In this document: positions 1 to 7,877 of the stretch, in pieces | Layout: each line of letters begins with the position of its first letter | Position numbering within the stretch: the first letter of the stretch is position 1 | Assembly (NCBI GenBank): GCA_965219305.1 | Contig: OZ244725.1 | Coordinates: 2,480,001 to 2,544,000 of the forward strand | Direction of reading: 5' to 3' | DNA length: 64,000 nucleotides | From: DATHTS01 sp965219305 | GTDB lineage: Bacteria > Acidobacteriota > Blastocatellia > Pyrinomonadales > Pyrinomonadaceae | Translations under genes and position numbers: made by a program | The notes under the pieces: model-generated | The model's input: only the letters and a program-made list of their open reading frames with translations | Databases searched by the model: none | What the model was told of the DNA's origin: nothing

Positions 1-508
1 TATAAGCCAGACGTTTGGCGAGAAGCGGTCCGCCCTGCGCCGTAACTAAAACCCCGCTGTATTTGAAGCGCAGAGTTACGGGCGTTCCGGCTTCGACTTC
101 TTCGCCGAGATCAATTCGTACGCTCGGACCTAAATCCGAAACGCCGACCTGATCTTGAATAAATGTTACCGAAGCGGCGGGCGCATTTACCGTCGTCGCG
201 TTTTTTACAGGTTTTTTTGCCGGTATCGCTGAAGCCGGCGAAGAACTTGCTCTCGTAATTTCGTCTATTTTCAATGAGCCGTTAAGTTCAAATGTAACGC
301 TTCGAGTTTTTTCGGCGGGCGTGAAAGTTACGTCAGTTGTTGCCGCAAGTTTATTTTCGTTCGGCGAAAGCTGAACGTCCATTTTATAATCGGTTACGTC
401 AAAATCAGGTCGTTTAACCTGTTGTGAAAAACCGACTGCTGCTGCGGTAAAAAAAACAATTCCCGTCGCCAAAAATTGAAAAATACTTCGTCTAAAATTT
501 CCCATCAT
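1..508 (-). CDS. M1-family metallopeptidase (aminopeptidase N-like), N-terminal part only
   Basis: The frame opens with ATG at 506-508 (a second ATG at 503-505 is equally possible) and stays open to the left edge, so about 169 N-terminal residues are visible and the C-terminus lies outside the window. It begins with a short basic segment and a hydrophobic stretch ending near 'AAAVGFSQQ', read as a secretion signal. The following 'DFDVTDYKMDVQLSP...' and 'VTFELNGSLKIDEI' resemble the beta-rich N-terminal domain of M1 peptidases, and 'GGPLLAKRLAY' fits the same domain. The catalytic HExxH motif would lie beyond the edge and cannot be seen. It follows the PHP gene on the same strand after about 130 bp. 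The family call rests on the N-terminal domain alone. Confidence 0.6.
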   Translation of the reverse strand, partial: MMGNFRRSIFQFLATGIVFFTAAAVGFSQQVKRPDFDVTDYKMDVQLSPNENKLAATTDVTFTPAEKTRSVTFELNGSLKIDEITRASSSPASAIPAKKPVKNATTVNAPAASVTFIQDQVGVSDLGPSVRIDLGEEVEAGTPVTLRFKYSGVLVTAQGGPLLAKRLAY

Positions 509-583
509 TTTATAAAATCTAATAATCTCAATTGCTAGCTTATGATGTATCTAATTTGAAAATCGTTTGCCGGACTATATTTT

Positions 584-642
584 AATGCAAAATGCAAATC
601 TCGCGTAGAAATTTCCAAATTATGTGCTTTGCGTTTTGCATT
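584..642. repeat. Imperfect inverted repeat at the 3' end of the PHP gene
   Basis: AATGCAAAATGCAAA (584-598) pairs with TTTGCGTTTTGCATT (628-642) with one mismatch; the loop is 29 bases. The right arm overlaps the TAA stop of the PHP gene. It could be a transcription terminator for the minus-strand group or just an intergenic palindrome; there is no clear T-run after it. Confidence 0.35.
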
Positions 643-1846
643 ATTTTACGTAAATCGGATTTGAGATTATCCACGGCATTTTGTTGAAAGGACTGCCCAG
701 TGAATCGAGATAAATCTCGACGCGGTAAGTTCCGGTTGTTTGAATTTCAAAAGCAAATTCTTTTGTTTGTTCGGATTCGGAAATTTTTTCGCCGTTTTTG
801 AAAATTACAAAACGCGCTTTTTGCGGCGCGTTCATTTTTAAATTTACGCCTTTCGCCGGTGAAATTTCGTCTCCCTGAATTACTGACAACACACCGTTTT
901 CCGCAGTAAAATTAAACCCGCTCGTATCGCTTAAAACGTCAAAACCGGTAAAACAATGTCCGTTTTTGATTGCTTCCAGTAAATTTTCCTGCGTCAAAGG
1001 TTTCTCTTTTTCCAGTAAAATGTGAGTTCTGACGAGCCGGAAAATTGTCGCGTAATTATCAAATTTAAAATTAATGATTTTATTTCCCGCGTCGTCGCCG
1101 AGAATGTGAAATCCGATATTCGAATGCGCGTCGCTTCCGGCAAACAGCGTCAATTTTCTCTTTGCAGAAATTTCGTCGAATTTTTGAAGATGTTCGTCGG
1201 GACGCGCAAAATAATTTGCCAGCGTCAGTTCGGGAAAAGAATAATAAGACCAGAGTGCGTCGAACGCAAAAAATACGGGATTCATTTTTTTCGCGTTCGT
1301 ATGCAGCGAAAAAACTTCGATGCCGTCGAAATTCGTGTCCCACGCTTTAAATCTGTATGGATAAGTCACGAGCGCGAGACGAGACGATTCGTGCGCCGCA
1401 TTTACAAATTCCGGCGCGTTTTGCTTGTTGAACGAATGCGCTTCCGCCGCGCCCGGAACTAATAAAAAACGATTGTCGTCCAAAGTGCTGACTTCATTTC
1501 CCTGAACGAATAAAACACCTTTTTGCAAGCCTTTAAAGCCGATTGCCGAAGAATCGAAATTCGGCGAAGTGTGTTCCGTCATCACGACAAAATCGAGCTT
1601 ATTTTCGACTGCGCCCGACAAAAGTTCTTCGTAAGTTCCCGTGCTGTGTCCGCCGAGCGCGGTGTGCGCGTGAATTATTCCTTTAAATTCATTGTAATTC
1701 GGATTCGCCGAACTTAAGCGATTATTTTCGAGTTCTTTTATTTCATAAAAAAGCGAACGGGTTTTAATCAGATCGAAAACAAAAGGAATCTGCGCCAGCA
1801 AAATGACGGCAAACAGAATTAAAATTATTTTTTTCCAACGCTTCAT
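641..1846 (-). CDS. Membrane-anchored PHP-domain metal-dependent phosphoesterase
   Basis: A 401-residue protein with an N-terminal membrane segment (about residues 7-24) after basic MKRWKK, so it is probably anchored with the catalytic domain outside the cytoplasm. PHP-type metal ligands are visible: HAH at 59-61, H67, TEH at 90-92, E in 'GNEVST' near 119, and 'GSDAH' near 240. PHP proteins hydrolyse phosphoesters with a multi-metal centre; the substrate cannot be told from sequence. The last roughly 90 residues look like a beta-sandwich appendage. Its ATG overlaps the TGA of the upstream Dabb gene (ATGA), which points to translational coupling. Confidence 0.8.
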   Translation of the reverse strand: MKRWKKIILILFAVILLAQIPFVFDLIKTRSLFYEIKELENNRLSSANPNYNEFKGIIHAHTALGGHSTGTYEELLSGAVENKLDFVVMTEHTSPNFDSSAIGFKGLQKGVLFVQGNEVSTLDDNRFLLVPGAAEAHSFNKQNAPEFVNAAHESSRLALVTYPYRFKAWDTNFDGIEVFSLHTNAKKMNPVFFAFDALWSYYSFPELTLANYFARPDEHLQKFDEISAKRKLTLFAGSDAHSNIGFHILGDDAGNKIINFKFDNYATIFRLVRTHILLEKEKPLTQENLLEAIKNGHCFTGFDVLSDTSGFNFTAENGVLSVIQGDEISPAKGVNLKMNAPQKARFVIFKNGEKISESEQTKEFAFEIQTTGTYRVEIYLDSLGSPFNKMPWIISNPIYVK

Positions 1847-2136
1847 TCGTTCAAAAAATCAACCGAAATAACTTTTTCCGCAATTTCTTTTCCGATTGCA
1901 ACGACCTTTTGATGTTCGGGATGATCGGTGTAAAAATCGAGCGCGGCGCGGTCTGGATAAACGGCGACCAAACCAGTATCGAACGAGCGTTCGAGATGCA
2001 GAATGTCTGCGCCGACGTTAAAACTCAGAATATTTTCGATCTCATTCGGCAAATTCTTTAACTTCGCACGATGATTTTCGCGCTGTTCTTCGGTCGTATT
2101 TTCTTTGTATTTCCAACAAACAATGTGTGTCAGCAT
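1843..2136 (-). CDS. Dabb (stress-responsive alpha/beta barrel) family protein
   Basis: A 97-residue protein read from ATG at 2134-2136. A longer frame begins upstream, but its extra 11 residues do not fit the family, whereas 'MLTHIVCWKYK' is the classic start of a Dabb domain. The pattern of an N-terminal strand 'HIVCWKYK', a helix, and 'YPDRAALDFYTDHPEHQKV' near the middle is typical of these small ferredoxin-like dimers. Functions in the family range from unknown to polyketide cyclisation, so none is assigned. The stop overlaps the PHP start by four bases. Confidence 0.8.
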   Translation of the reverse strand: MLTHIVCWKYKENTTEEQRENHRAKLKNLPNEIENILSFNVGADILHLERSFDTGLVAVYPDRAALDFYTDHPEHQKVVAIGKEIAEKVISVDFLNE

Positions 2137-2193
2137 AATTTTCAAAGAGATTTCATTAAAATAAAACAAAATTTATTTTCCACTTTTCACTTT

Positions 2194-2649
2194 TCACTTT
2201 TCACTTTCTTCACACCATTTTCGCGTAACTTCGTGGCGATAAGTAAACATTTTTTCCAGTTTCGGCTCAATCGCAAACGGCGCGGCAAGTTTTCCGAAAA
2301 TCCAGAACGGCGGTTCGTATTCGATCTCATCGCGCAAAATCGCGCCGTCTTCGTGCGGCTTGACGATGTGCGTGTGTTTCCATTTCGCAAACGGACCGGA
2401 AATCTGCACATCTTGAAAAAGTTTCGGCGGTTCGTAAAGCGTGTGTTCGGCAACCCATTCAGCGGGAAAAATTCCGAAAATCTTCGTCTTCAAGATCGCC
2501 CGCGAACCGATCTCCGAAATATCGGCTTTCTGCACGACCTCGACATTTTCCCAAGGCGGCGTAAGACGTTCGAGCGCGTCGGGCAATTCGTGAAACGTAA
2601 AAACCTTTTCCGGCGCGGCTTTGATAATTGATTCTTTTATAAAACGCAT
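2194..2649 (-). CDS. SRPBCC-family ligand-binding protein (START/polyketide-cyclase fold)
   Basis: A 151-residue cytoplasmic protein. It starts 'MRFIKESIIKAAPEKVFTFHE', the usual first strand of SRPBCC domains, and contains 'LTPPWENVEVV' and 'FQDVQISGPFAKWKHTHIV', which resemble the YfcH/SRPBCC group often annotated as cyclase or cell-division inhibitor-like. The C-terminal helix 'IEPKLEKMFTYRHEVTRKW' closes the pocket. No enzymatic residue can be assigned. Its ATG directly follows the TAG of the upstream thioredoxin-like gene with no gap, so the two are likely co-transcribed. Confidence 0.75.
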   Translation of the reverse strand: MRFIKESIIKAAPEKVFTFHELPDALERLTPPWENVEVVQKADISEIGSRAILKTKIFGIFPAEWVAEHTLYEPPKLFQDVQISGPFAKWKHTHIVKPHEDGAILRDEIEYEPPFWIFGKLAAPFAIEPKLEKMFTYRHEVTRKWCEESEK

Positions 2650-3165
2650 CTATTTCGCCGAATCTTTTTTTACAGGCGCGTATTCTTTCAAGAAGTCCGT
2701 AAACTTTTGCAGATTGTAAGATTTGCCGTCTTCGAGTTCGGAAGTTTCTTTCGATTTCAAAAGTTTGCCGTCGCTTTCAAGCACAAAAAGATGCGGATAA
2801 CCACTAATTTTCGGATAGTTTGCTAAAAATTCCGCGTTCTCGTTTTCCTCGCTCATATTCACTTTTACCCAGACAAAATTTTCATCGCGCAGTTTGCCGA
2901 GTTCCGCATTTTTTATCAAATAATTATCCATCAAACGACACCAACCGCACCATTCGCCGCCGATGTCGAGAATAATTCGCTTGTTTTCCTTTTTTGCTGT
3001 TATAACCGCCGATTGTAAATCTTCGGTCGCATTTCTTAACGGATCAAATTTCTCGCGTTCAACTGCTTGAGTTTCCATCTTTACAGTTTCAGCTTTTTTC
3101 ACTTGCCCGAAAATATTTGCCGCGCCGAATAAGATCAGCATTGTCAGAATGATTTTGATTTTCAT
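2650..3165 (-). CDS. Secreted thioredoxin-fold protein (thiol:disulfide oxidoreductase)
   Basis: Read from ATG at 3163-3165 (171 residues); this places 'MKIKIILTMLILFGAANIFGQ' as a clean signal peptide, while a start six codons upstream would add 'MAGKSF' in front. The redox motif WCGWC (active CGWC) lies about 73 residues in, followed by 'GYPHLFVLESDG' with the cis-proline expected in the fold. It resembles the thioredoxin_7/DUF255-like family that acts in the periplasm on protein disulfides. The stop abuts the SRPBCC start, and a GC-rich inverted repeat lies upstream. Confidence 0.8.
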   Translation of the reverse strand: MKIKIILTMLILFGAANIFGQVKKAETVKMETQAVEREKFDPLRNATEDLQSAVITAKKENKRIILDIGGEWCGWCRLMDNYLIKNAELGKLRDENFVWVKVNMSEENENAEFLANYPKISGYPHLFVLESDGKLLKSKETSELEDGKSYNLQKFTDFLKEYAPVKKDSAK

Positions 3166-3250
3166 AAAACTTTTACCTGCCATCAGATTATCACGCGCAA
3201 TGGAAAAGTTGGCAACGAAATTTTGTTGACGAGAAAATATTCAAGAATAT

Positions 3251-3394
3251 TTGCCCGCGAAATACGCGAAAATACGCGAAAAAAGTTAAGAGAGTAATAA
3301 AAGAAAAACGATTAAAACGATAAATTATTTGAAATTTGAAACCTGATATTTGACTTCTCTTTTTTTCGCGCCCTTTCGCGTATTTCGCGGGCAA
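3251..3394. repeat. Long-armed palindromic repeat, 'GCCCGCGAAA' family
   Basis: Two perfectly complementary 21-base arms, 3251-3271 (TTGCCCGCGAAATACGCG plus AAA) and 3374-3394, flank about 100 AT-rich bases. The same core occurs at 16016-16131. It lies between the 3' end of the sigma-54 activator and the 5' end of the thioredoxin gene, so it may end transcription or be a miniature repeat. A 76-codon frame crossing it reads the repeat arms as peptide and is not believed to be a gene. Confidence 0.75.
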
Positions 3395-3398
3395 AAAA

Positions 3399-4901
3399 TC
3401 ATTTAAAACGTGTCGGATCAATGCCGTATTTTTTTACTTTGTAACCGATTATTCTTTCCGTCGAATCCAGCATTTTCGCCGCTTGCGTAACATTTCCGCC
3501 GGTTGATTTGAGCGCGTCCTGAATCAGATCGCTTTCAAACGCTTCGACCGCCGAAGTCAAAGTCATCTGCGTAACCGTTCCCGAAACTTCCGCCGTCTGC
3601 AAACTCGGCGGCAGATGATAAGCGTGAATAACATTGGAATCACAAACCAGAACAGCGCGTTCGACGACATTTTCGAGTTCGCGCACGTTTCCGGGAAAAT
3701 GATAGCGCGTCATCATATCAATCGCGGGCGTTGAAATTCGTTTAATTTCCTTGCCGTGTTCGCGTTCGTATTTGGCGAGAAAATATTCTGCGAGCAGCAA
3801 AATGTCGGCTTTTCGCTCGCGCAACGCGGGCAGAAAAATCGTGAAAACATTCAAACGATAATAAAGATCTTCGCGGAAAGTTCCGTTTGCAATTTCGTCT
3901 TCGAGATTTTTGTTCGTCGCTGTAATCAAGCGAACATTTATCTTTATTGTTTCCGTTCCGCCGAGACGCTCGAATTCTCTTTCTTGAATCACGCGCAGAA
4001 GTTTTATCTGAGTTTGCGGCGGCAGATCGCCGATTTCATCAAGAAATATCGTGCCGCCGTCCGCCATTTCAAAACGTCCTTTTTTGCGTCTGTCCGCGCC
4101 CGTGAACGCGCCTTTTTCAAAACCGAAAAGCTCCGATTCGATCAATGTTTCCGGCAAAGCCGCGCAATTTACTTTGACGAACGGTTTTTTCGAGCGCAGG
4201 GAATTGTAATGAATCGAATGTGCGATGAGTTCTTTTCCCGTTCCCGATTCGCCGCGAAGCAAAACCGTCGCATTTGAACGCGCGACCTGCGCGACTTGAT
4301 CGTAAACATTTTTCATCGGCGACGAATTTCCGATGATGTTTGAAAAATCGTATTTTTCCTTTAATTCCTGACGCAGAGAAGTGTTTTCTTCGTCGAGTCT
4401 TTGTTTTTCGAGCGAAATCGCATTTTCGATCCTGAAATTCTGCGCTAAAAGAGAAGCGACGACGCTCAGAAAAAGTTTCGTATTTTCCACATCGAAATCT
4501 TTTGTTTCGACAAATTCCGCCGCAAAAACTCCGAGCGTTTTGTTTTCGAGATTGACGGGCAGACAAATCAACATCGTTTTTTCGTCCGTTTTTTGCAGAA
4601 AATCGAGCGAAGTTTCCGAATTCATATTCGAAGTCAAAACTTTATTTTCATCGAAAACTTTCTGAAATAAACTCTTTTCAGCCTTATTTTCCAACCTTCT
4701 GAATTCGACGGCATCAAGTCCGTTTACCGCAACGGGCATCAGTTTTTCAGCTTCCGCCTGATAAACAAAAAGAAAACTTCTACTAACGGAAAAAGTTTCG
4801 GATAAAATCTCCAGAACATTCGTGAGATTGGATTTCGGAGTTTGCAGATCACCGAGTGCTTCGACGATTTTTTTTATTATTTTCAGATTTGATTCGCCCA
4901 T
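3399..4901 (-). CDS. Sigma-54-dependent transcriptional activator (GAF-AAA+-Fis, NifA-like architecture)
   Basis: A 500-residue activator. Residues about 20-165 form a GAF-type sensory domain with no receiver domain. A charged helix (about 163-183) links to the AAA+ core with Walker A GESGTGKE (217-224), the sigma-54 contact loop GAFTGA (264-269), Walker B 'GTIFLDEI' (283-290) and 'FREDLYYRLNVF'. The C-terminus (about 455-495) is a Fis-type helix-turn-helix. The protein should hydrolyse ATP to open sigma-54 promoters. It is divergent from amt, whose upstream region has a -24/-12 element and palindromes; a half-site copy at 4906-4919 lies just before its own start, suggesting autoregulation. 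The GAF ligand is unknown. Confidence 0.9.
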   Translation of the reverse strand: MGESNLKIIKKIVEALGDLQTPKSNLTNVLEILSETFSVSRSFLFVYQAEAEKLMPVAVNGLDAVEFRRLENKAEKSLFQKVFDENKVLTSNMNSETSLDFLQKTDEKTMLICLPVNLENKTLGVFAAEFVETKDFDVENTKLFLSVVASLLAQNFRIENAISLEKQRLDEENTSLRQELKEKYDFSNIIGNSSPMKNVYDQVAQVARSNATVLLRGESGTGKELIAHSIHYNSLRSKKPFVKVNCAALPETLIESELFGFEKGAFTGADRRKKGRFEMADGGTIFLDEIGDLPPQTQIKLLRVIQEREFERLGGTETIKINVRLITATNKNLEDEIANGTFREDLYYRLNVFTIFLPALRERKADILLLAEYFLAKYEREHGKEIKRISTPAIDMMTRYHFPGNVRELENVVERAVLVCDSNVIHAYHLPPSLQTAEVSGTVTQMTLTSAVEAFESDLIQDALKSTGGNVTQAAKMLDSTERIIGYKVKKYGIDPTRFK

Positions 4902-4905
4902 TTCC

Positions 4906-4919
4906 TACAAAATTGTCAG
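4906..4919. promoter_or_regulatory. Single activator half-site next to the regulator start
   Basis: TACAAAATTGTCAG at 4906-4919 repeats exactly the half-site at 5030-5043. It sits five bases upstream of the activator's ATG, where binding could block or modulate its own expression. Inferred from sequence identity only. Confidence 0.4.
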
Positions 4920-4997
4920 ATAAATCTTTGCGGTAAACTGGATTTTACCAATAAATCTAAATGAAGCAAAACAACTATCGAAAAAGTGTGCGTTTCC

Positions 4998-5040
4998 GAC
5001 AATTTTGTGGTGTAAAATTGACAAATCTTACAAAATTGTC
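4998..5040. promoter_or_regulatory. Candidate upstream activating sequences for the sigma-54 activator
   Basis: Two overlapping dyads: GACAATTTT-N7-AAAATTGAC (4998-5022, one mismatch between arms) and GACAAATCT-N3-AAAATTGTC (5020-5040). They lie about 80-120 bp upstream of the amt -24 element, a usual distance for enhancer-binding proteins acting by DNA looping. The half-site recurs beside the regulator gene. Confidence 0.6.
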
Positions 5041-5116
5041 AGATAAAAACGAAACAAAATCGGCAAATAAAATTAATCTTGAATAAATACAGGCAGTTCA
5101 GTAAAACTCGAAAAAA

Positions 5117-5131
5117 TGGAACGCTTATTGC
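5117..5131 (+). promoter_or_regulatory. Sigma-54 (-24/-12) promoter of amt
   Basis: TGGAACGCTTATTGC closely matches the consensus TGGCACG-N4-TTGC, with correct GG-to-GC spacing. It lies 54 bp upstream of the amt ATG, leaving a leader of about 40 bases. The neighbouring divergent gene encodes a sigma-54 activator. Confidence 0.8.
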
Positions 5132-5184
5132 GAAACAAGAAAACTTGAAAATCACGAACCGATTTCCAAAAAGTAAATTACAAA

Positions 5185-6681
5185 ATGAACAAACATTTTA
5201 GTTTCAGAGCAATTTTATTTTCAGTTTTAGTCTTAATTTCGCCGTTGTTCGCCTTCGCGCAGGACATAAATGAGCGCATCGCAAAACTCGAAACGGACGC
5301 AAGTTCGGCGCAGGCGAGCGCGGATAATGCGTGGGTTTTATTGTGTTCAGCGTTGGTTTTGCTGATGACGGTTCCCGGACTCGCGCTTTTTTACGGCGGA
5401 CTTGTTCGTCAGAAAAATGTGCTTTCGACGATGCTCAAGAGTTTGATTTCTATCGGGATCGTTACGCTTTTGTGGGCGTTTGTCGGTTATAGCCTCGTGT
5501 TTTCACAAGGAAACGCATTTATCGGCGGACTCGAATTTTCATTTTTGCGCGGCGTAACGGGCGATCCGAACGCGACTTATTCGGCGACTCTGCCGCAGCA
5601 GTCGTTTATGATCTTTCAACTGATGTTTGCGATCATCACGCCCGCGCTGATAACGGGCGCGTTTGCCGAGCGAATTCGTTTCCCGGCAAAGCTCGCATTT
5701 ACGACGCTGTGGACTTTGCTCGTTTATTTTCCGCTCGCGCATATGGTTTGGGGCGAAGGCGGTTTTTTGAACGCCGCGCTCGGCGGAACTTTTCCCGCGC
5801 TCGATTTTGCGGGCGGAACGGTCGTGCATATTTCTTCGGGCGTTTCGGCTCTCGTCTGCGCTCTTTATTTAGGGAAAAGAATTGATTACAACAACGAACC
5901 GACCGCGCCGCATAACACGGTTTTCAGCTTGATCGGTGCGGGACTTTTATGGTTCGGATGGTTCGGATTTAACGCCGGAAGCGCGCTTTCGGCAAACGCA
6001 TTGGCGACGAATGCCTTTGTAACAACGCATTTTGCCGCGGCGACCGCGATGCTGACTTGGACAGTTATCGAATGGGTCAAACACGGCAAACCCACCGCGC
6101 TCGGCGCGATTTCCGGTGCAGTTGCAGGTCTTGTTTGCATAACTCCGGCGGCTGGTTTCGTGTCGCCGATTTCGGCAATTTTCATCGGATTGATCGCCGG
6201 CGCGGTCTGCTATTTTATGGTTTGCGAGGTCAAAAGATTGGTCGGCTACGACGACACGCTCGACGTTTTCGGGATACACGGCATTGGCGGAATCTTCGGC
6301 GCAATTTTAACAGGAGTTTTAGCCACGAGTTCAATAAACCCCGTCTTCAAAGACACCGCCGGAAATGCACTTCCGGTCGGTTGGATTGACGGCAATCCGT
6401 CGCAGATTATTAATCAATTAATAGGAATTGGAATTGCCATTGTTTTATCGGTCGTCGGTTCGTATCTGATCTTGAAAGTAGTTGACTTAACAATCGGCGT
6501 GCGCGTCAGCAAACCGGACGAAAATACCGGACTCGACATCACGCAGCACGGCGAAACTGCTTATGTTCTCGAGGGCGATTTGCTCCATGTTTCCGGCAAT
6601 AATTACGCTGCAAACGCCGATATTAGTCCTAAAAATTCCCAATCCGTTCCAACTATAACCGAACCAGTTCCGCAAAGTTGA
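5185..6681 (+). CDS. amt: Ammonium transporter (Amt family)
   Basis: A 498-residue inner-membrane channel for ammonium. It has a cleavable-type N-terminal signal ('LVLISPLFAFAQ', to about residue 26), a short helical periplasmic segment (about 27-48), then eleven membrane segments. Family signatures are visible: 'PGLALFYGGLVRQKN', 'MVWGEGGFL', and the twin pore histidines in 'THFAAATAML' and 'DVFGIHGIGG'. The C-terminal tail has 'GLDITQHGE', the conserved cytosolic region, plus roughly 45 extra residues rich in N, S and P. No PII gene is adjacent. A sigma-54 promoter and upstream sites precede it; the divergent activator is the probable regulator. Confidence 0.95.
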   Translation: MNKHFSFRAILFSVLVLISPLFAFAQDINERIAKLETDASSAQASADNAWVLLCSALVLLMTVPGLALFYGGLVRQKNVLSTMLKSLISIGIVTLLWAFVGYSLVFSQGNAFIGGLEFSFLRGVTGDPNATYSATLPQQSFMIFQLMFAIITPALITGAFAERIRFPAKLAFTTLWTLLVYFPLAHMVWGEGGFLNAALGGTFPALDFAGGTVVHISSGVSALVCALYLGKRIDYNNEPTAPHNTVFSLIGAGLLWFGWFGFNAGSALSANALATNAFVTTHFAAATAMLTWTVIEWVKHGKPTALGAISGAVAGLVCITPAAGFVSPISAIFIGLIAGAVCYFMVCEVKRLVGYDDTLDVFGIHGIGGIFGAILTGVLATSSINPVFKDTAGNALPVGWIDGNPSQIINQLIGIGIAIVLSVVGSYLILKVVDLTIGVRVSKPDENTGLDITQHGETAYVLEGDLLHVSGNNYAANADISPKNSQSVPTITEPVPQS

Positions 6682-6701
6682 TTTGTTATAAAATACTTGG
6701 C

Positions 6702-6725
6702 TTAAGTCGCGTTCACAACTTAAGA
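6702..6725. repeat. Short inverted repeat after amt
   Basis: CTTAAGT and ACTTAAG form a perfect 7-bp inverted repeat with a 10-base loop, about 20 bp after the amt stop. It is weak for a terminator and may instead lie at the end of the adjoining IS5 remnant. Confidence 0.3.
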
Positions 6726-6739
6726 AACTATTTGAAAAT

Positions 6740-6869
6740 TTAATTTGATTTTAATCGGCGAAGTATCAGACTCATAACTGCGATCTGAATCGTCGTTTCG
6801 CTCTTTTTGGTACAAACAGTTCATATTCTTTGCTTAATCGCCGATGATTTTTCAACTACGCAAAGGTAA
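6740..6869 (-). pseudogene. IS5-family transposase, C-terminal remnant
   Basis: On the minus strand the peptide pieces 'LTFA*LKNHRRLSKEYELFVPK' and, after a frameshift, 'SETTIQIAVMSLILRRLKSN' match the end of IS5-family DDE transposases ('RTFAWLxxxRRLSKDYE...SExxIxIAMxRLMLRRL'). The Trp of FAWL is a TAG stop here. Only about 40 codons survive, so this is a dead fragment. It is cut on its upstream side by an IS3 tail. Confidence 0.65.
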
Positions 6870-6870
6870 G

Positions 6871-7034
6871 ATGGTCAAGTTATTTTAGACGAAAAACTGT
6901 CTTTTTGTTTCCTCGATTTTTTATTTATAACTCCATCTCGAATGTCATCTCACTTGATTGTAATAACCTTCGATATAACTGAAAATTTCACTGCGGGCTT
7001 GTTCGACATCTTCAAACTCTCCATCTTCGATTAG
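6871..7034 (-). pseudogene. IS3-family OrfB, C-terminal remnant (copy A)
   Basis: The minus strand reads 'GEFEDVEQARSEIFSYIEGYYNQVR*HS', the tail of an IS3-type integrase (usual ending 'YIEVFYNRxRRHSxLGY'), interrupted by a stop. Its outer end GGTCAAGTT resembles the left end of the adjacent larger IS3 element (AGTCAAGTT), so it is the end of a separate, related copy. Confidence 0.65.
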
Positions 7035-7043
7035 TGGAAATAG

Positions 7044-7748
7044 TCAAGTTAAACAAGAAACAAAACTCTCCCTGCTCTTTATTTGTTTTATTTTCGAATG
7101 CTTTTCATAATCCACTGAACTAACATATCCCAAACTGGAATGTCTGCGAATTCGGTTATAGTAACCTTCAATACAACTGAAGATACTCCGATCTCGCTTG
7201 TTGACGACTCGAACTTGCCGTCTTCTAATGATTCCGCCCTGAAGCGCGAAAAGAAACTTTCGGCTTGCGCCGCTATTGTAACAATTACGTCGCCGGATAA
7301 CAAAACTTTCCGTTTTGCAGTGGCAGATAAGTAATATCACCGACCAATAATTCGCCGCGTCCGCCCGGCGTATTCAATACATCCTTTAGCAAATTCGGCT
7401 CATATCCGAATTCGTGTCGGGAATCGGTCGTCTGTAACACAAACCGCTTCGCTCTGATCGCCGTCAGATTCTGCCGTTTCATCAATGATCGACGCTAATC
7501 GGCGTCCAACCATTATGCCTTCATCTTTGAGTTCGGCGGAAATCCTTCTTGCCCCATATCTGCGCCGATGCAGATAGAAAACCTCTTTGACCTTTTCCGC
7601 AACTTGCGCCTTTACTTCACTGAAACGATACGTCCGCCCGCTTTGCCAGGCGTAAAATGCCGCTTCGCTCGATTTCATCACCCGACATAACAGACGCACC
7701 GGATGACAATCTTTTTGATTTTCAATGAACCAATACCACTCTACCCGC
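7044..7748 (-). pseudogene. IS3-family OrfB (DDE integrase), frameshifted and internally deleted
   Basis: Pieces in different frames together spell an IS3 OrfB: 'CHPVRLLCRVMKSSEAAFYAW' with 'RRRYGARRISAELKDEGIMVGRR' (N-terminal HTH_21 part), 'TTDSRHEFGYEPNLL' and 'GDITYLPLQNGKFCYPA' (first catalytic Asp), then directly 'NCYN', 'AAQAESFFSRFRAESLEDGKFE' and 'YIEGYYNRIRRHSSLGYVSSVDYEK'. The usual stretch of about 70-90 residues between the first Asp and the 'NCYDNA' segment carrying the catalytic Glu is missing, so the second Asp is lost. The protein cannot be functional. Confidence 0.75.
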
Positions 7749-7877
7749 TTCTGCCGAAGATAAGTGCCGCCTTTTTTAAGATTTCGCGTCTACACTCTGC
7801 AGTTCGATGATACGTTTTTTCATCTTCAGTTTCTCTTGGTCAACTTCACTGTCAACTGACAAAATATCCTTTTTCCA
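7741..7877 (-). pseudogene. IS3-family OrfA, C-terminal part
   Basis: The minus strand reads 'KWKKDILSVDSEVDQEKLKMKKRIIELQ', then after a small frameshift 'EILKKAALIFGRSG' and stop (7741-7743). 'EILKKAA' is the standard end of IS3 OrfA. Its N-terminal part lies at 9020-9131 on the other side of IS110. Confidence 0.65.

Noticed and set aside
2181..2212. Tandem CACTTTT repeats at the end of the SRPBCC gene
   Set aside because: A short low-complexity run over the stop codon; no array structure or link to a function.
3191..3421. A 76-codon minus-strand frame
   Set aside because: It is built from the two arms of the palindromic repeat and overlaps the activator gene's end; the peptide reflects the repeat, not a protein family.
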